From Desulfobacteraceae bacterium (GTDB taxonomy: Bacteria > Desulfobacterota > Desulfobacteria > Desulfobacterales > Desulfobacteraceae): a stretch of 64,000 bases of DNA. The position numbers were made by a program, and so were the translations under genes. Shown one piece after another: positions 40,209 through 49,471 of this stretch. The stretch is taken from positions 62,001 to 126,000 of the forward strand of contig JADGEQ010000014.1 of assembly GCA_016744295.1 (NCBI GenBank), given 5' to 3'. The notes below the pieces were generated by a model that was given only the letters and a program-made list of their open reading frames with translations, did no database searches and was not told the DNA's origin. Every line of letters begins with the position of its first letter. The stretch's first letter is position 1.

Positions 40209-40224
40209 TGGCATTGTTTTTGCA
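40209..40224 (+). promoter_or_regulatory. Candidate sigma-54 (-24/-12) promoter for the minor pilin/PilY1 operon
   Basis: TGGCATTGTTTTTGCA: GG and GC separated by 10 nt, ~83 nt upstream of fimT start. Confidence 0.65.
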
Positions 40225-40306
40225 AAAAATTTTAAATTGAGATACTATACAATGAATTCATTTTCCAAATTTCAGGATAAACAGGATAGGTAAGAGAATA
40301 AAAACT

Positions 40307-40891
40307 ATGCTTGAAAAAAAGAAAAAAAATTCAGGATTCACCTTAATCGAATTAATCGTTGTTTTGGTTATCATCGGGGTATTGTCCATCATCGCCATTC
40401 CCGGTTTTCTGTCCTGGCGGACAGATATGTATTTAAAAGCTGCGGCAAGGGATCTCTACGCAGCCATGCAGGAAGCCAGGATGATTGCCATAAAGGATAA
40501 TTCAAGCACCGCCATTGTTTTTGACATAGTAAACAATCGCTATTATCTGTGTGATGATCCCGGGGCTGATGTATCCTGGAACGGTATAAGCGATTCTGTC
40601 GGAACCGGTGACAATAATATTCTCCGGACATACGATCTCAGTTCATACAGGGAGGGTGTCCAATATGGTCCAGGTAGCGTCACCGGCACCAATTCAGTGA
40701 CCGGAAACGCTATTCCTGCAACCAATACAACCTATCCCAATGATATTTTAGTGATCAATTCCCGTGGAATCAGCGCCAACAGCGCATATGTTTACCTTGA
40801 AAATCAAGATGCAAATCGAACCTATGCGGTGGGGACACTGACAAGCGGGTTGGTGAAACTGTGGAAATGGGACGGAGGAAACTGGCGGTGA
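40307..40891 (+). CDS. FimT/GspH-type minor pseudopilin
   Basis: NSGFTLIELIVVLVIIGVLSIIAIPGFLSWR prepilin N-terminus. Confidence 0.9.
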   Translation: MLEKKKKNSGFTLIELIVVLVIIGVLSIIAIPGFLSWRTDMYLKAAARDLYAAMQEARMIAIKDNSSTAIVFDIVNNRYYLCDDPGADVSWNGISDSVGTGDNNILRTYDLSSYREGVQYGPGSVTGTNSVTGNAIPATNTTYPNDILVINSRGISANSAYVYLENQDANRTYAVGTLTSGLVKLWKWDGGNWR

Positions 40892-41580
40892 AAACAAACA
40901 AAGGGTTTACCCTGATTGAATTGATGATCACCATTATTGTTTTCGGCATCATCATTACGGCGGTCTATGCCACCCACATCGCACAGCAAAACACCTATCA
41001 GGTCCAGGACCAGGTGGCTGAAATGCAGCAAAACCTTCGTGCTGCACTTTATTTTATGACATCTGAGATAAGGGTGGTCGGTTATGACCCCAGTGAAAAT
41101 GCCGGTGCTGGGATTACAATTGCCCTGACCGGGCGACTGCAATTTACCGTAGATCTTGATGAGGATGGCGTTAATGACCCAAATGAAGTGATTGATATCG
41201 GATTTTCCCCCACCATTGACGCCGCAGGAGATGGTATTCCAGACTCAATTAGCGCCGGTGTTCCCGATGCTGCCCGCATCGGCAAACAGGAGTACGGCAC
41301 CACGGGGGCCGCAGGAGGATATCAGGCCTTTGCAGAAAACATTCAAGCCGTGGAATTTTTGTACCTTGATTCAGCCGGGGCAGCAACAACGGTATTGAAT
41401 AATATTCGTTCGGTTCAAGTCACCTTACTTGCCCGGGCCAGCCGACCTGATCAAAATTTCACCAACACCAGAACCTATTATACCAGGACAGCCCCAACAC
41501 CCAATTGGGGGCCCTATAATGATAATTTCCGTCGTCGCATGGTGACAACAACCATCCGATGCCGCAACCTAGGAATTTAA
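40888..41580 (+). CDS. PilW-like minor pilin
   Basis: Possible GTG start; [59 protein letters not shown]. Confidence 0.88.
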   Translation: MKTNKGFTLIELMITIIVFGIIITAVYATHIAQQNTYQVQDQVAEMQQNLRAALYFMTSEIRVVGYDPSENAGAGITIALTGRLQFTVDLDEDGVNDPNEVIDIGFSPTIDAAGDGIPDSISAGVPDAARIGKQEYGTTGAAGGYQAFAENIQAVEFLYLDSAGAATTVLNNIRSVQVTLLARASRPDQNFTNTRTYYTRTAPTPNWGPYNDNFRRRMVTTTIRCRNLGI

Positions 41581-41587
41581 AAATACC

Positions 41588-42040
41588 ATGACGCCTCTAA
41601 AAAATACCCAGGGATTTACCCTGATAGAAGCCCTCATCGCCATGGTTGTTCTGACCACAGGACTTCTGGCCTTGTATACAATGCAGATGAGCAGCACCAA
41701 GGGGAACATGACGGCCAATAAATTGACCCTGGCAAGTTCAGTTGCCGGCAACGGGTTTGAACGCTTGTTAAATCTACCCTATACCCACACCACCATGGAC
41801 CCCGCATCAAATCCCCATGACAACACCGAACTTACCGGTCTGCAATTGCCCTCCGGTGTGACCTCCGTCTCCTGGAACGTAACAGAATGGACCAACACCG
41901 ATGGACTCGATAATGACGGGGATGGAACCACTGATGAACCCGATGAATTAAACATTAAAAGCGTTACTCTAAATGTGAATTATAGAGACTGGCTTGCAAA
42001 AACCTTAACCATTACATTTTATAAAAGTGAGCTTTTCTGA
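41588..42040 (+). CDS. PilV-like minor pilin
   Basis: TQGFTLIEALIAMVVLTTGLLALYTMQMSS. Confidence 0.9.
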   Translation: MTPLKNTQGFTLIEALIAMVVLTTGLLALYTMQMSSTKGNMTANKLTLASSVAGNGFERLLNLPYTHTTMDPASNPHDNTELTGLQLPSGVTSVSWNVTEWTNTDGLDNDGDGTTDEPDELNIKSVTLNVNYRDWLAKTLTITFYKSELF

Positions 42041-42579
42041 TGAGTGGATTTCAACAGGCAGTTGCGCCCCTGGAAAATGAAAATGGGTTTGCACTCATTT
42101 CTGTCATACTCATTCTGGCTATCCTAACCTTTATTGGCATCGCCGGAACCAATACCGCTGTTTTTGAACTGAAAATAGCCGGGAATGAACGGCAGGCATA
42201 CCAAAAATTCTATGTGGCCGATAGCGGATGGAAGCAGGCAGGGCCTTTTTTAAATGCCATGGCAGCCCCGCCAAAGTTTGTTAATTTAACCCTGAATGCC
42301 ACTTTCCCGAGCTATGACTGGACCAATCAATACTTCCAGATCGTCCGAAATTTTGGCGAGGGAACAGATGGCACTCTCAATGATAATTTTCCGGCGAACA
42401 CCGAGGATGGCGCCATTGTCGCCATACCCTATTGGTATCGACTACTCTACCAGGATGACGTCCAGGCCATCGGATTTGGCACGGGTTACCGTGAGTTTCA
42501 ATATGGGGTTGACTGCAATGCACAAGGAAATACTGAAGTTGCAACAAGGGTTAAAAAGGTGTTTCGAGTTGGCTATTAA
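42040..42579 (+). CDS. PilX-like pilus assembly protein
   Basis: ENGFALISVILILAILTFIGIAGTNTAVFELKIAGNERQAYQKFYVADSG. Confidence 0.88.
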   Translation: MSGFQQAVAPLENENGFALISVILILAILTFIGIAGTNTAVFELKIAGNERQAYQKFYVADSGWKQAGPFLNAMAAPPKFVNLTLNATFPSYDWTNQYFQIVRNFGEGTDGTLNDNFPANTEDGAIVAIPYWYRLLYQDDVQAIGFGTGYREFQYGVDCNAQGNTEVATRVKKVFRVGY

Positions 42580-42609
42580 CCGCCACCCTGAACCCACAAA
42601 AAGGAGAAA

Positions 42610-45600
42610 ATGATGATTCAAAAAACCTTACGGCAAAACCTGCACTTTTTTCTTTTCGCCTTTTTGATGGTGTTTATTCTTTTGCCCCAACACGCCCAGG
42701 CACTTTGTGTCATTGACGCCAACGGTACTTACATTGAAGCAGAAGATTTTACCCGATCCTATAATTTGGATGGGAGCCCCCATTCTGATGATTATTTTGA
42801 ACTGGTTAATGAAACAAGTGCAAATGGCGGCCAGGCACTTGTTTCCGGTGATAATGGGTATGCCGCCAATACACCGGGCAAGGAAGTCAAAGAATATGAA
42901 GTGACCTTCCCTGTCTCTGGAACCTATAAAATGTGGATGCGGGGAAGAGGCATCAGCGGATCTGCGGATTCCATGTTTTTTACCGTTGATAATGATACAT
43001 GGAAGGCATGGAACTTTGGTGGCAACTACGGGAGCTATGTTTGGACAAGTTCTCTGCAGGTGGGGTCAAACAATACCATTGTCATCTCTGCAGGAGATGA
43101 GGGCACCCATAAAATTAAAATTGCCATGCGGGAATACCGCTCGGTGATTGATGGATTTTATCTTACCCTGGGCAATGAAACACCCACAGATACAACGGTT
43201 CCTTCAACCGTTACCAGTGTCAGTCCCAAGGATGGGTGTTCAGGGCCTGCCTGGACCGTGGATCCGGTAAGTCTTGGTCCCACCTGTTTTAAGGGATACA
43301 ATGCCGCATCTGCCTCATTTACAATTACCAATACGGGAAATCAAAACGATTCAAACACAGCAAGCGTTACCAGCAACCAAACCTGGGTTGTGATAACCGA
43401 CAATACGATCCCTGGACTGGCTCAGAACGGGTCACATTCTGTAACGGTGACTTATAATACTGCGGCGCTTTCACCCGGGACCCACACTGCCGAATTAACC
43501 ATCACCGGAAGTGCCAACAATTCCCCCAAAAAGATTCCCGTGACATTATTGGTTAAATCGATTCCCTCCACAGCCGCATGCGGGGAAATCCCCCTTTATG
43601 CCGAAAACCTTATTAATCCAGCCATCATGGTACAATTGGACACCTCGGGCAGTATGAATGACAACATGTCATTCAAAGATGAAGACGGCAACACCTCCTG
43701 GATGAGCCGCATCAATATTGCCGAAGATGTTCTCAAAGAGGTGTTTCTGGACCGGAGTATTGCCTGGGGATTTGCCACCTGGGCCGGTGGGAATGGTAAT
43801 TCCTCGGACAGTGATAAAGCCCCCACCTATTACACCAATTATCGTATCGGGGTTCATGAACATGACGCAACCCACCAAACAAAACTCCAGGAAAAAGCAG
43901 ATGACGGATCGCCTTCCGGATGGACCCCCCTGGTTCCTTCCATGCGGGGAGGCCTGGAATACTTTAAGGGAAATCGACTGGACGGTTATTATATTGAAAA
44001 ATATCAAGCCCTTTCCTGTCAGCCCCGGATCCTGGTCGTGATTACCGATGGCCAAGGGAATACAGGCACCGATAACACCAAGATTGATAAGGTGGTCAAT
44101 GACCTTATTGCAGAAGGCGTAACCATAGTGGCCGTTGGTTTTGGCTTGACAAATGCAAGCCAGCTTGACCGAATTGTTCAAAGGATGCAAACCGCGGGGG
44201 AGGCAAATGATGAGGATTATCTCTACCACCTGCACAAGGAAAATGTAAGCGGTATTGCCGTTCCTTTCATGGCCCAGAATCGGGATGAATTCATCAACGC
44301 CATGAACGATATTGTTACCAATGTCAAGGCCCAGGTATTCCATGGGTCCTCTCCTGCACCCACCACCTCTGTTGATAACGGTGCTATTTTGTTAAATGCA
44401 ACCTTTGACGCCTCCAATTGGACCGGCAATATTTCTGCGACCCGATTCAATATTTTCACCGGGGAGTTGAACACCGCACCTGCCTGGGAAAGCAAAGATC
44501 AGATGCCCGTCATCATCAACGGGTTTATCTATAATGAAAATGTGGATCCAACCAATCCAGGTTACAGCATCGATACCTATACAGACGCTTCCATTGCGGG
44601 TGATAATTTTCTTTGTAAGCCCATAGGGGATATTATCAACTCCACGCCTGCCATTATCGGTTCCCCTCCTAATTTCTATCAATTTGATTCCTATTTTAAC
44701 TTTAAATATGATCAACTGGTGAGAGACCGTGAGGAGCTTGCCTATGTCGGAGCTAATGACGGAGCCCTGCATGTGTTTAAGATATCCGACGGTAGTGAAA
44801 AATGGCGTTTCTATCCAAACAGCGTCAAGGCCAAAATGGCACTTGCAGTCAATAGTCCTGCCGATGATATGTGCTCTCCCTCATATTGCCATAAATTTCT
44901 CCTGGACGGATCACCGGAACCGGCTGACATTTATGTGAGTACCACAACCGGTTGGCGCACCGTTCTTACCACAGGTTTTGGTGAAGGCGGCCCTGCCTTT
45001 TTTGCCCTGGATGTGACCTATGGTGAAGATTTTAAATCACAGATAAAAGATGGGGTTGAAATGAAGTCCACCTTTCTTTGGGAATTTACAGACACCGATG
45101 ATACCGAACTTGGCATGGCAACCTCCTGGCCCTCCATTGAACGGGTGAAATCGGGAACAGGAACCGACTGGGCTACATATTTCGGCTCGGGTTATGCAGC
45201 AAACGATTTGCTCCAGGCGAACAAAGAGGCCTATCTTTTTGCAGTGAACAGCTGGGACAAAACAGAAGTCTGGATTGATGCAACCAATACGTCAACCTAC
45301 AAGGTTAAACTGACCCCGGGAACTATAAATGATCTGCCTTCTCCCCCCCTTGTGATTGACACCCAGGGGGATGATTATATTTCCGACCGAATCTATCTTG
45401 GCAATCTCTATGGCAGCATGTACCGGGTAAAAGATATTGGGTTTGGGGAAACACCTGTTTCTCAATTGTTCTATAATTCTGAAAACACGGATCACTCAGC
45501 ACCCATTACGGCAAAGGCCGGATATGCCTATGCCGGAGACGGTGATCTCTGGGTTTATTTTGGCACGGGTAAATACCTGGAGCAGATTGATAAATTTACA

Positions 45601-46263
45601 GTTGATCAGCAATACTTTTTAGGCTTATTTGATGCAAAAGCCGCCAAAACAACCCCTTATAAAAAAAGCGATCTTGTTGAGATGACAACGGAAATAATAG
45701 AAGCCTATGCCCTTGATGAAAATGGAGCTCCCGTGGATCTGGACGGCGGCGGTGTTGGTAGTTCCGATCTGAGAAAATACAGAACACTTTCCTGTTTGTC
45801 CCCGGATGGTGACGGAAATTGCAATCCTGGCAAGGCGTCATGGATGATCAAACTTGCAACCCCCTCCGGGGTTGGCAGTGAACGAGTGATTACCCAACCG
45901 CTGATTGTTGGGGGAGTTGTTTTTTTCGCAACATTTATACCGGATGGGGATGTCTGCGAAGGGAATGGAGACACCTGGCTTTTTGCAATCGATTGGGAAA
46001 CCGGTGAAGCGGTGAGCAATGAAATTTTTGATATCAACGACAACAATAAATTTGATTCCGGCGATAAATCGGTCAAGGATACGGATGGAGAAGAAAAGAA
46101 GGTCAGCGGGATTTCCATCGGCACGGGAAAACCCTCTGGCGAACTGATTATATACAACGATATCCTCTATGTGGGAACCACCGACCAACCGCCAAAACCC
46201 ATCAAGGTCAATTTACCTGCCCAACGGACAAGGCTTAAATCATGGCAGCAAAAATTTAATTGA
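42610..46263 (+). CDS. pilY1: PilY1-like pilus tip adhesin with CBM-like, BACON-like, VWA and beta-propeller regions
   Basis: YIEAEDFTRSYN...YKMWMRGRG...VIDGFYLTLG; MVQLDTSGSMNDN MIDAS; ELAYVGANDGALHVFKISDG propeller; C-terminal DINDNNKFDSGD. Confidence 0.9.
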   Translation: MMIQKTLRQNLHFFLFAFLMVFILLPQHAQALCVIDANGTYIEAEDFTRSYNLDGSPHSDDYFELVNETSANGGQALVSGDNGYAANTPGKEVKEYEVTFPVSGTYKMWMRGRGISGSADSMFFTVDNDTWKAWNFGGNYGSYVWTSSLQVGSNNTIVISAGDEGTHKIKIAMREYRSVIDGFYLTLGNETPTDTTVPSTVTSVSPKDGCSGPAWTVDPVSLGPTCFKGYNAASASFTITNTGNQNDSNTASVTSNQTWVVITDNTIPGLAQNGSHSVTVTYNTAALSPGTHTAELTITGSANNSPKKIPVTLLVKSIPSTAACGEIPLYAENLINPAIMVQLDTSGSMNDNMSFKDEDGNTSWMSRINIAEDVLKEVFLDRSIAWGFATWAGGNGNSSDSDKAPTYYTNYRIGVHEHDATHQTKLQEKADDGSPSGWTPLVPSMRGGLEYFKGNRLDGYYIEKYQALSCQPRILVVITDGQGNTGTDNTKIDKVVNDLIAEGVTIVAVGFGLTNASQLDRIVQRMQTAGEANDEDYLYHLHKENVSGIAVPFMAQNRDEFINAMNDIVTNVKAQVFHGSSPAPTTSVDNGAILLNATFDASNWTGNISATRFNIFTGELNTAPAWESKDQMPVIINGFIYNENVDPTNPGYSIDTYTDASIAGDNFLCKPIGDIINSTPAIIGSPPNFYQFDSYFNFKYDQLVRDREELAYVGANDGALHVFKISDGSEKWRFYPNSVKAKMALAVNSPADDMCSPSYCHKFLLDGSPEPADIYVSTTTGWRTVLTTGFGEGGPAFFALDVTYGEDFKSQIKDGVEMKSTFLWEFTDTDDTELGMATSWPSIERVKSGTGTDWATYFGSGYAANDLLQANKEAYLFAVNSWDKTEVWIDATNTSTYKVKLTPGTINDLPSPPLVIDTQGDDYISDRIYLGNLYGSMYRVKDIGFGETPVSQLFYNSENTDHSAPITAKAGYAYAGDGDLWVYFGTGKYLEQIDKFTVDQQYFLGLFDAKAAKTTPYKKSDLVEMTTEIIEAYALDENGAPVDLDGGGVGSSDLRKYRTLSCLSPDGDGNCNPGKASWMIKLATPSGVGSERVITQPLIVGGVVFFATFIPDGDVCEGNGDTWLFAIDWETGEAVSNEIFDINDNNKFDSGDKSVKDTDGEEKKVSGISIGTGKPSGELIIYNDILYVGTTDQPPKPIKVNLPAQRTRLKSWQQKFN

Positions 46264-46318
46264 TTGGCTTCATAAAATTTATCAAGGGTGTTAACAGATT
46301 ACAAAAATAAGGAGTATT

Positions 46319-46705
46319 ATGAAATACTATAAATTTATCATTTTTATATTCATCCTTGGATTATTTTTTTCCAGCGTCTCATCTGCCGGGGATATTGAAC
46401 ATGACTACAAAGAATTTATCGATATCGTTTATGAATGGACTCCCTATGGAAATATGATTCAGGTGGGAGATTATACCATCTCAAACATCAAATCGGTTTG
46501 GTTGGATGAGGGGGGCAATAAAGACCTTGTCCCGGTTAATAAAACCTATATTCATGTGGGAAATTTGGTAAAAGCCGTGGTGATCAATACAGATACCAAT
46601 GGGTTTTGGATTGCCGACAAAATAATCGTGTTTTCGGGAAAAGGCTTGAAGACTGCCATGAAAAGCCTTTCGCCAATGGAAAAAAAAGAATTTTTAAAAA
46701 AATGA
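46319..46705 (+). CDS. Small secreted protein in the pilus operon
   Basis: Signal peptide MKYYKFIIFIFILGLFFSSVSSAG; directly downstream of pilY1. Confidence 0.7.
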   Translation: MKYYKFIIFIFILGLFFSSVSSAGDIEHDYKEFIDIVYEWTPYGNMIQVGDYTISNIKSVWLDEGGNKDLVPVNKTYIHVGNLVKAVVINTDTNGFWIADKIIVFSGKGLKTAMKSLSPMEKKEFLKK

Positions 46706-46728
46706 ATAAAGGGCATTCTCAACCAGAA

Positions 46729-48165
46729 TCAATCACTCTTATCCAGACGATAGCGCATGGATCGAATGCTCAGGTTTAAGTAGTCGGCGGCTTTATTTTT
46801 ATTGCCCTGGGAAAGCTCCATGGCTTTGGTGAGATAGGCGGATTCTATGGTGGCAAGAACTTTATCCAGGTCCACCCCCTGTTCCACATCTTCCAGGTCA
46901 AAACGCTGCCCCTTTATCCCTTCTATCCAGCGTCGTTTTTTGTGCATGGAAATGGTCAGACTTTCCGGCAGGATGATATTGGTGGAAGACAGAGCAACGC
47001 TTCGTTCAATAAGATTTTCAAGTTCCCTGACATTGCCGGGAAAAGAATATTTATTTAAAAAATCAATGGCATAAGAGGACAGTTTGACAATATCCTTGTT
47101 CATCTTTTTTGAATATTTTTCTGCAAAATGGGCTGAGAGGAGCTCAATGTCCCCTTTTCTGTCCCTGAGGGGGGGCACCTTAATGGGAATAACATTGAGG
47201 CGGAAGAACAGATCTTCCCTGAAATTGCCCTCAATAACCTCCTCCTCCAATTTTTTGTTCGTGGCGGAGACAATCCTGACGTCCACTTCAATTTCCGTGG
47301 TGCCCCCCACAGGATTAAAGGCTGTTTCCTGAACCGCTCTGAGCAGTTTCACCTGGAGCATGGTGGACAATTCACCAATTTCATCCAAAAAAATCGTCCC
47401 GTGATTGGCAGCCTCAAATAATCCTTTCTTGTCGGTGATGGCCCCTGTAAAAGACCCCTTCACATGACCAAAAAACTCGCTTTCCATCAAGGTGTCGGTA
47501 ATACCACCGCAATTGACCACCACAAAGGGCTTGTCCCTGCGGTCGGAGTGTTCATGGATGGCCCTGGCAATGAGCTCTTTTCCCGTGCCACTTTCCCCGG
47601 TAACCAACACATTGGTCTTGGTGGGACCTATCTGCTCGATTCGTTTGTAGATAGCCTGCATTCCCGGGCTGTTTCCAATGATCCGGTTAAAATGCAGATG
47701 GTCCTTAAGCTCTGTGGACCGCCTCTCTCGTTCATGGTCAAGAGTTCTCAGTTCCAGGGATTTGGCAATGGTGCTTTTAAGCTCACTATTGTCAAAGGGT
47801 TTGGGCACAAAATCATAGGCCCCTTCATTCATGGCCTCCACAGCGATTACCGTGGTGGAATAGGCAGATATCATGATCACAACGGTGTCCGGATCCTGTT
47901 TCTTGGCCTCCTTTAAAACATCAAGACCGGTGATATCCCCCAAACGAATGTCCGTCAACACCAGATCATAACAATTATTTTGAATCATCTTTACTGCCTG
48001 CTTGCCATTTTTTGCAAGACAGATCCCATAACCCTCCTTGGACAGCAAAACATCCAGAAACTCCCGCATGCTGAGTTCATCATCCACCACAAGAATTTTA
48101 TATTGTTTGTTCTTCACACCCTTTTCCCTGTCCACTGAATTCCTATTGGTTTTTCTGATAAACAA
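46729..48165 (-). CDS. NtrC-family sigma-54-dependent response regulator (PilR-like)
   Basis: Receiver (ILVVDDELSMREFLDVLL), AAA+ GESGTGKELIARAIH, ESEFFGHVKGSFTGA, C-terminal Fis-type HTH. Confidence 0.93.
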   Translation of the reverse strand: MFIRKTNRNSVDREKGVKNKQYKILVVDDELSMREFLDVLLSKEGYGICLAKNGKQAVKMIQNNCYDLVLTDIRLGDITGLDVLKEAKKQDPDTVVIMISAYSTTVIAVEAMNEGAYDFVPKPFDNSELKSTIAKSLELRTLDHERERRSTELKDHLHFNRIIGNSPGMQAIYKRIEQIGPTKTNVLVTGESGTGKELIARAIHEHSDRRDKPFVVVNCGGITDTLMESEFFGHVKGSFTGAITDKKGLFEAANHGTIFLDEIGELSTMLQVKLLRAVQETAFNPVGGTTEIEVDVRIVSATNKKLEEEVIEGNFREDLFFRLNVIPIKVPPLRDRKGDIELLSAHFAEKYSKKMNKDIVKLSSYAIDFLNKYSFPGNVRELENLIERSVALSSTNIILPESLTISMHKKRRWIEGIKGQRFDLEDVEQGVDLDKVLATIESAYLTKAMELSQGNKNKAADYLNLSIRSMRYRLDKSD

Positions 48166-49471
48166 TTCTGCCGTCCACCATTGTTAAGAAGGCCTCCCCT
48201 TTTACCTGCATGCCGCCAAAGGGGGTATTTTTGCATTTAGATACAAAGGCGGCAGGATCAATTTCAAATTGACTTTCCAGATCAATGATGGTCAAATCAG
48301 CGGTATTCCCCTGTTTTATATCATTATCAATTCCCAACATTTTAGCCGGGGTTTTGGACATTTTGTCAACCAGATCTGAAAGAGTCAAAAACTCATCCTG
48401 CACCAGTTTTAAGGACAGAGACAATGAGGTTTCAAGCCCCACAATACCAAATGCTGCCCTGTCAAACTCCACCTCCTTTTCATCCACACTCTGGGGGGCA
48501 TGGTCCGAGGCGATCATATCTATGGTGCCGTCCACAAGACCCTTAATGATTGCTTGTCTGTCCTGTTCAGACCTCAGGGGCGGATTCATCTTAAAATTGG
48601 TATCATAGTTTATGACAGCCTCATCGTTCAGGGTAAAATAATGGGGAGCGGTCTCGCAACTCACATTCACCCCCCGTTTTTTTGCCTGGCGGATGGCATC
48701 AATGGATTCAGCCGTGCTCATGTGGCAAAAATGAAGCGCCGCACCTGTGAGTTCACAAAGCGCAATATCCCGGACCACCATGATGCTTTCTGCAACATTG
48801 GGGATTCCTTTTATTCCCCACCGTGTGGCATGGGACCCTTCGTTCATGGAACCGCCATCTACTAAACTTTTATCCTCGGCATGGACAAAGATGGGAATAT
48901 TCAGCCCTTTGCAATATTCAAGGGATCGCCGCATCATCTGGGAATTTTCAACGGGCAGTCCGTCATCAGTAGCAGCACGGATACCCGCCTGTTTCATATC
49001 ATAAATTTCCGACAGGGATATGCCGGAGGATCCTTGTGAAATAGCGCCGGCCGGGTATACCTTGGCAGCACGGGCTTGTTTGCCTTTATTGATAATATAG
49101 GCGGTTACCTGGCTGTTATCATTTACAGGAATGGTATTGGGCATACAGCAGACAGCAGTGAATCCTCCCCTAACAGCCGCTTTTAATCCGGATTCAATGG
49201 TTTCCTTGTATTCATGACCCGGTTCCCGCAGATGGACGTGGATATCAATCAAACCCGGGACCACAACCATTCCCGAAGCATCCACCACCTGAACATCCAT
49301 CGACTTAGCATCCATCTCCCTAGCATCGGAGGGATCAGTTTGTTTGGATACGTCAGATGGACCGGAAGGATCGAGTATCGCCTCAATCACACCGTTGCTT
49401 ACTAGGATATCCTTTTGTGCGTCCAGGTTCCCGGGATCAAGTACCCTTGCCCCTTTAATCAGAATCTGCAT
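48143..49471 (-). CDS. pyrC: Dihydroorotase
   Basis: VVPGLIDIHVHLREPGHEYKETIESG; IASDHAPQS. Confidence 0.96.
   Translation of the reverse strand: MQILIKGARVLDPGNLDAQKDILVSNGVIEAILDPSGPSDVSKQTDPSDAREMDAKSMDVQVVDASGMVVVPGLIDIHVHLREPGHEYKETIESGLKAAVRGGFTAVCCMPNTIPVNDNSQVTAYIINKGKQARAAKVYPAGAISQGSSGISLSEIYDMKQAGIRAATDDGLPVENSQMMRRSLEYCKGLNIPIFVHAEDKSLVDGGSMNEGSHATRWGIKGIPNVAESIMVVRDIALCELTGAALHFCHMSTAESIDAIRQAKKRGVNVSCETAPHYFTLNDEAVINYDTNFKMNPPLRSEQDRQAIIKGLVDGTIDMIASDHAPQSVDEKEVEFDRAAFGIVGLETSLSLSLKLVQDEFLTLSDLVDKMSKTPAKMLGIDNDIKQGNTADLTIIDLESQFEIDPAAFVSKCKNTPFGGMQVKGEAFLTMVDGRIVYQKNQ

Noticed and set aside
43669-44343. 224-aa minus-strand ORF
   Set aside because: Antisense to pilY1 VWA region; no domain evidence.
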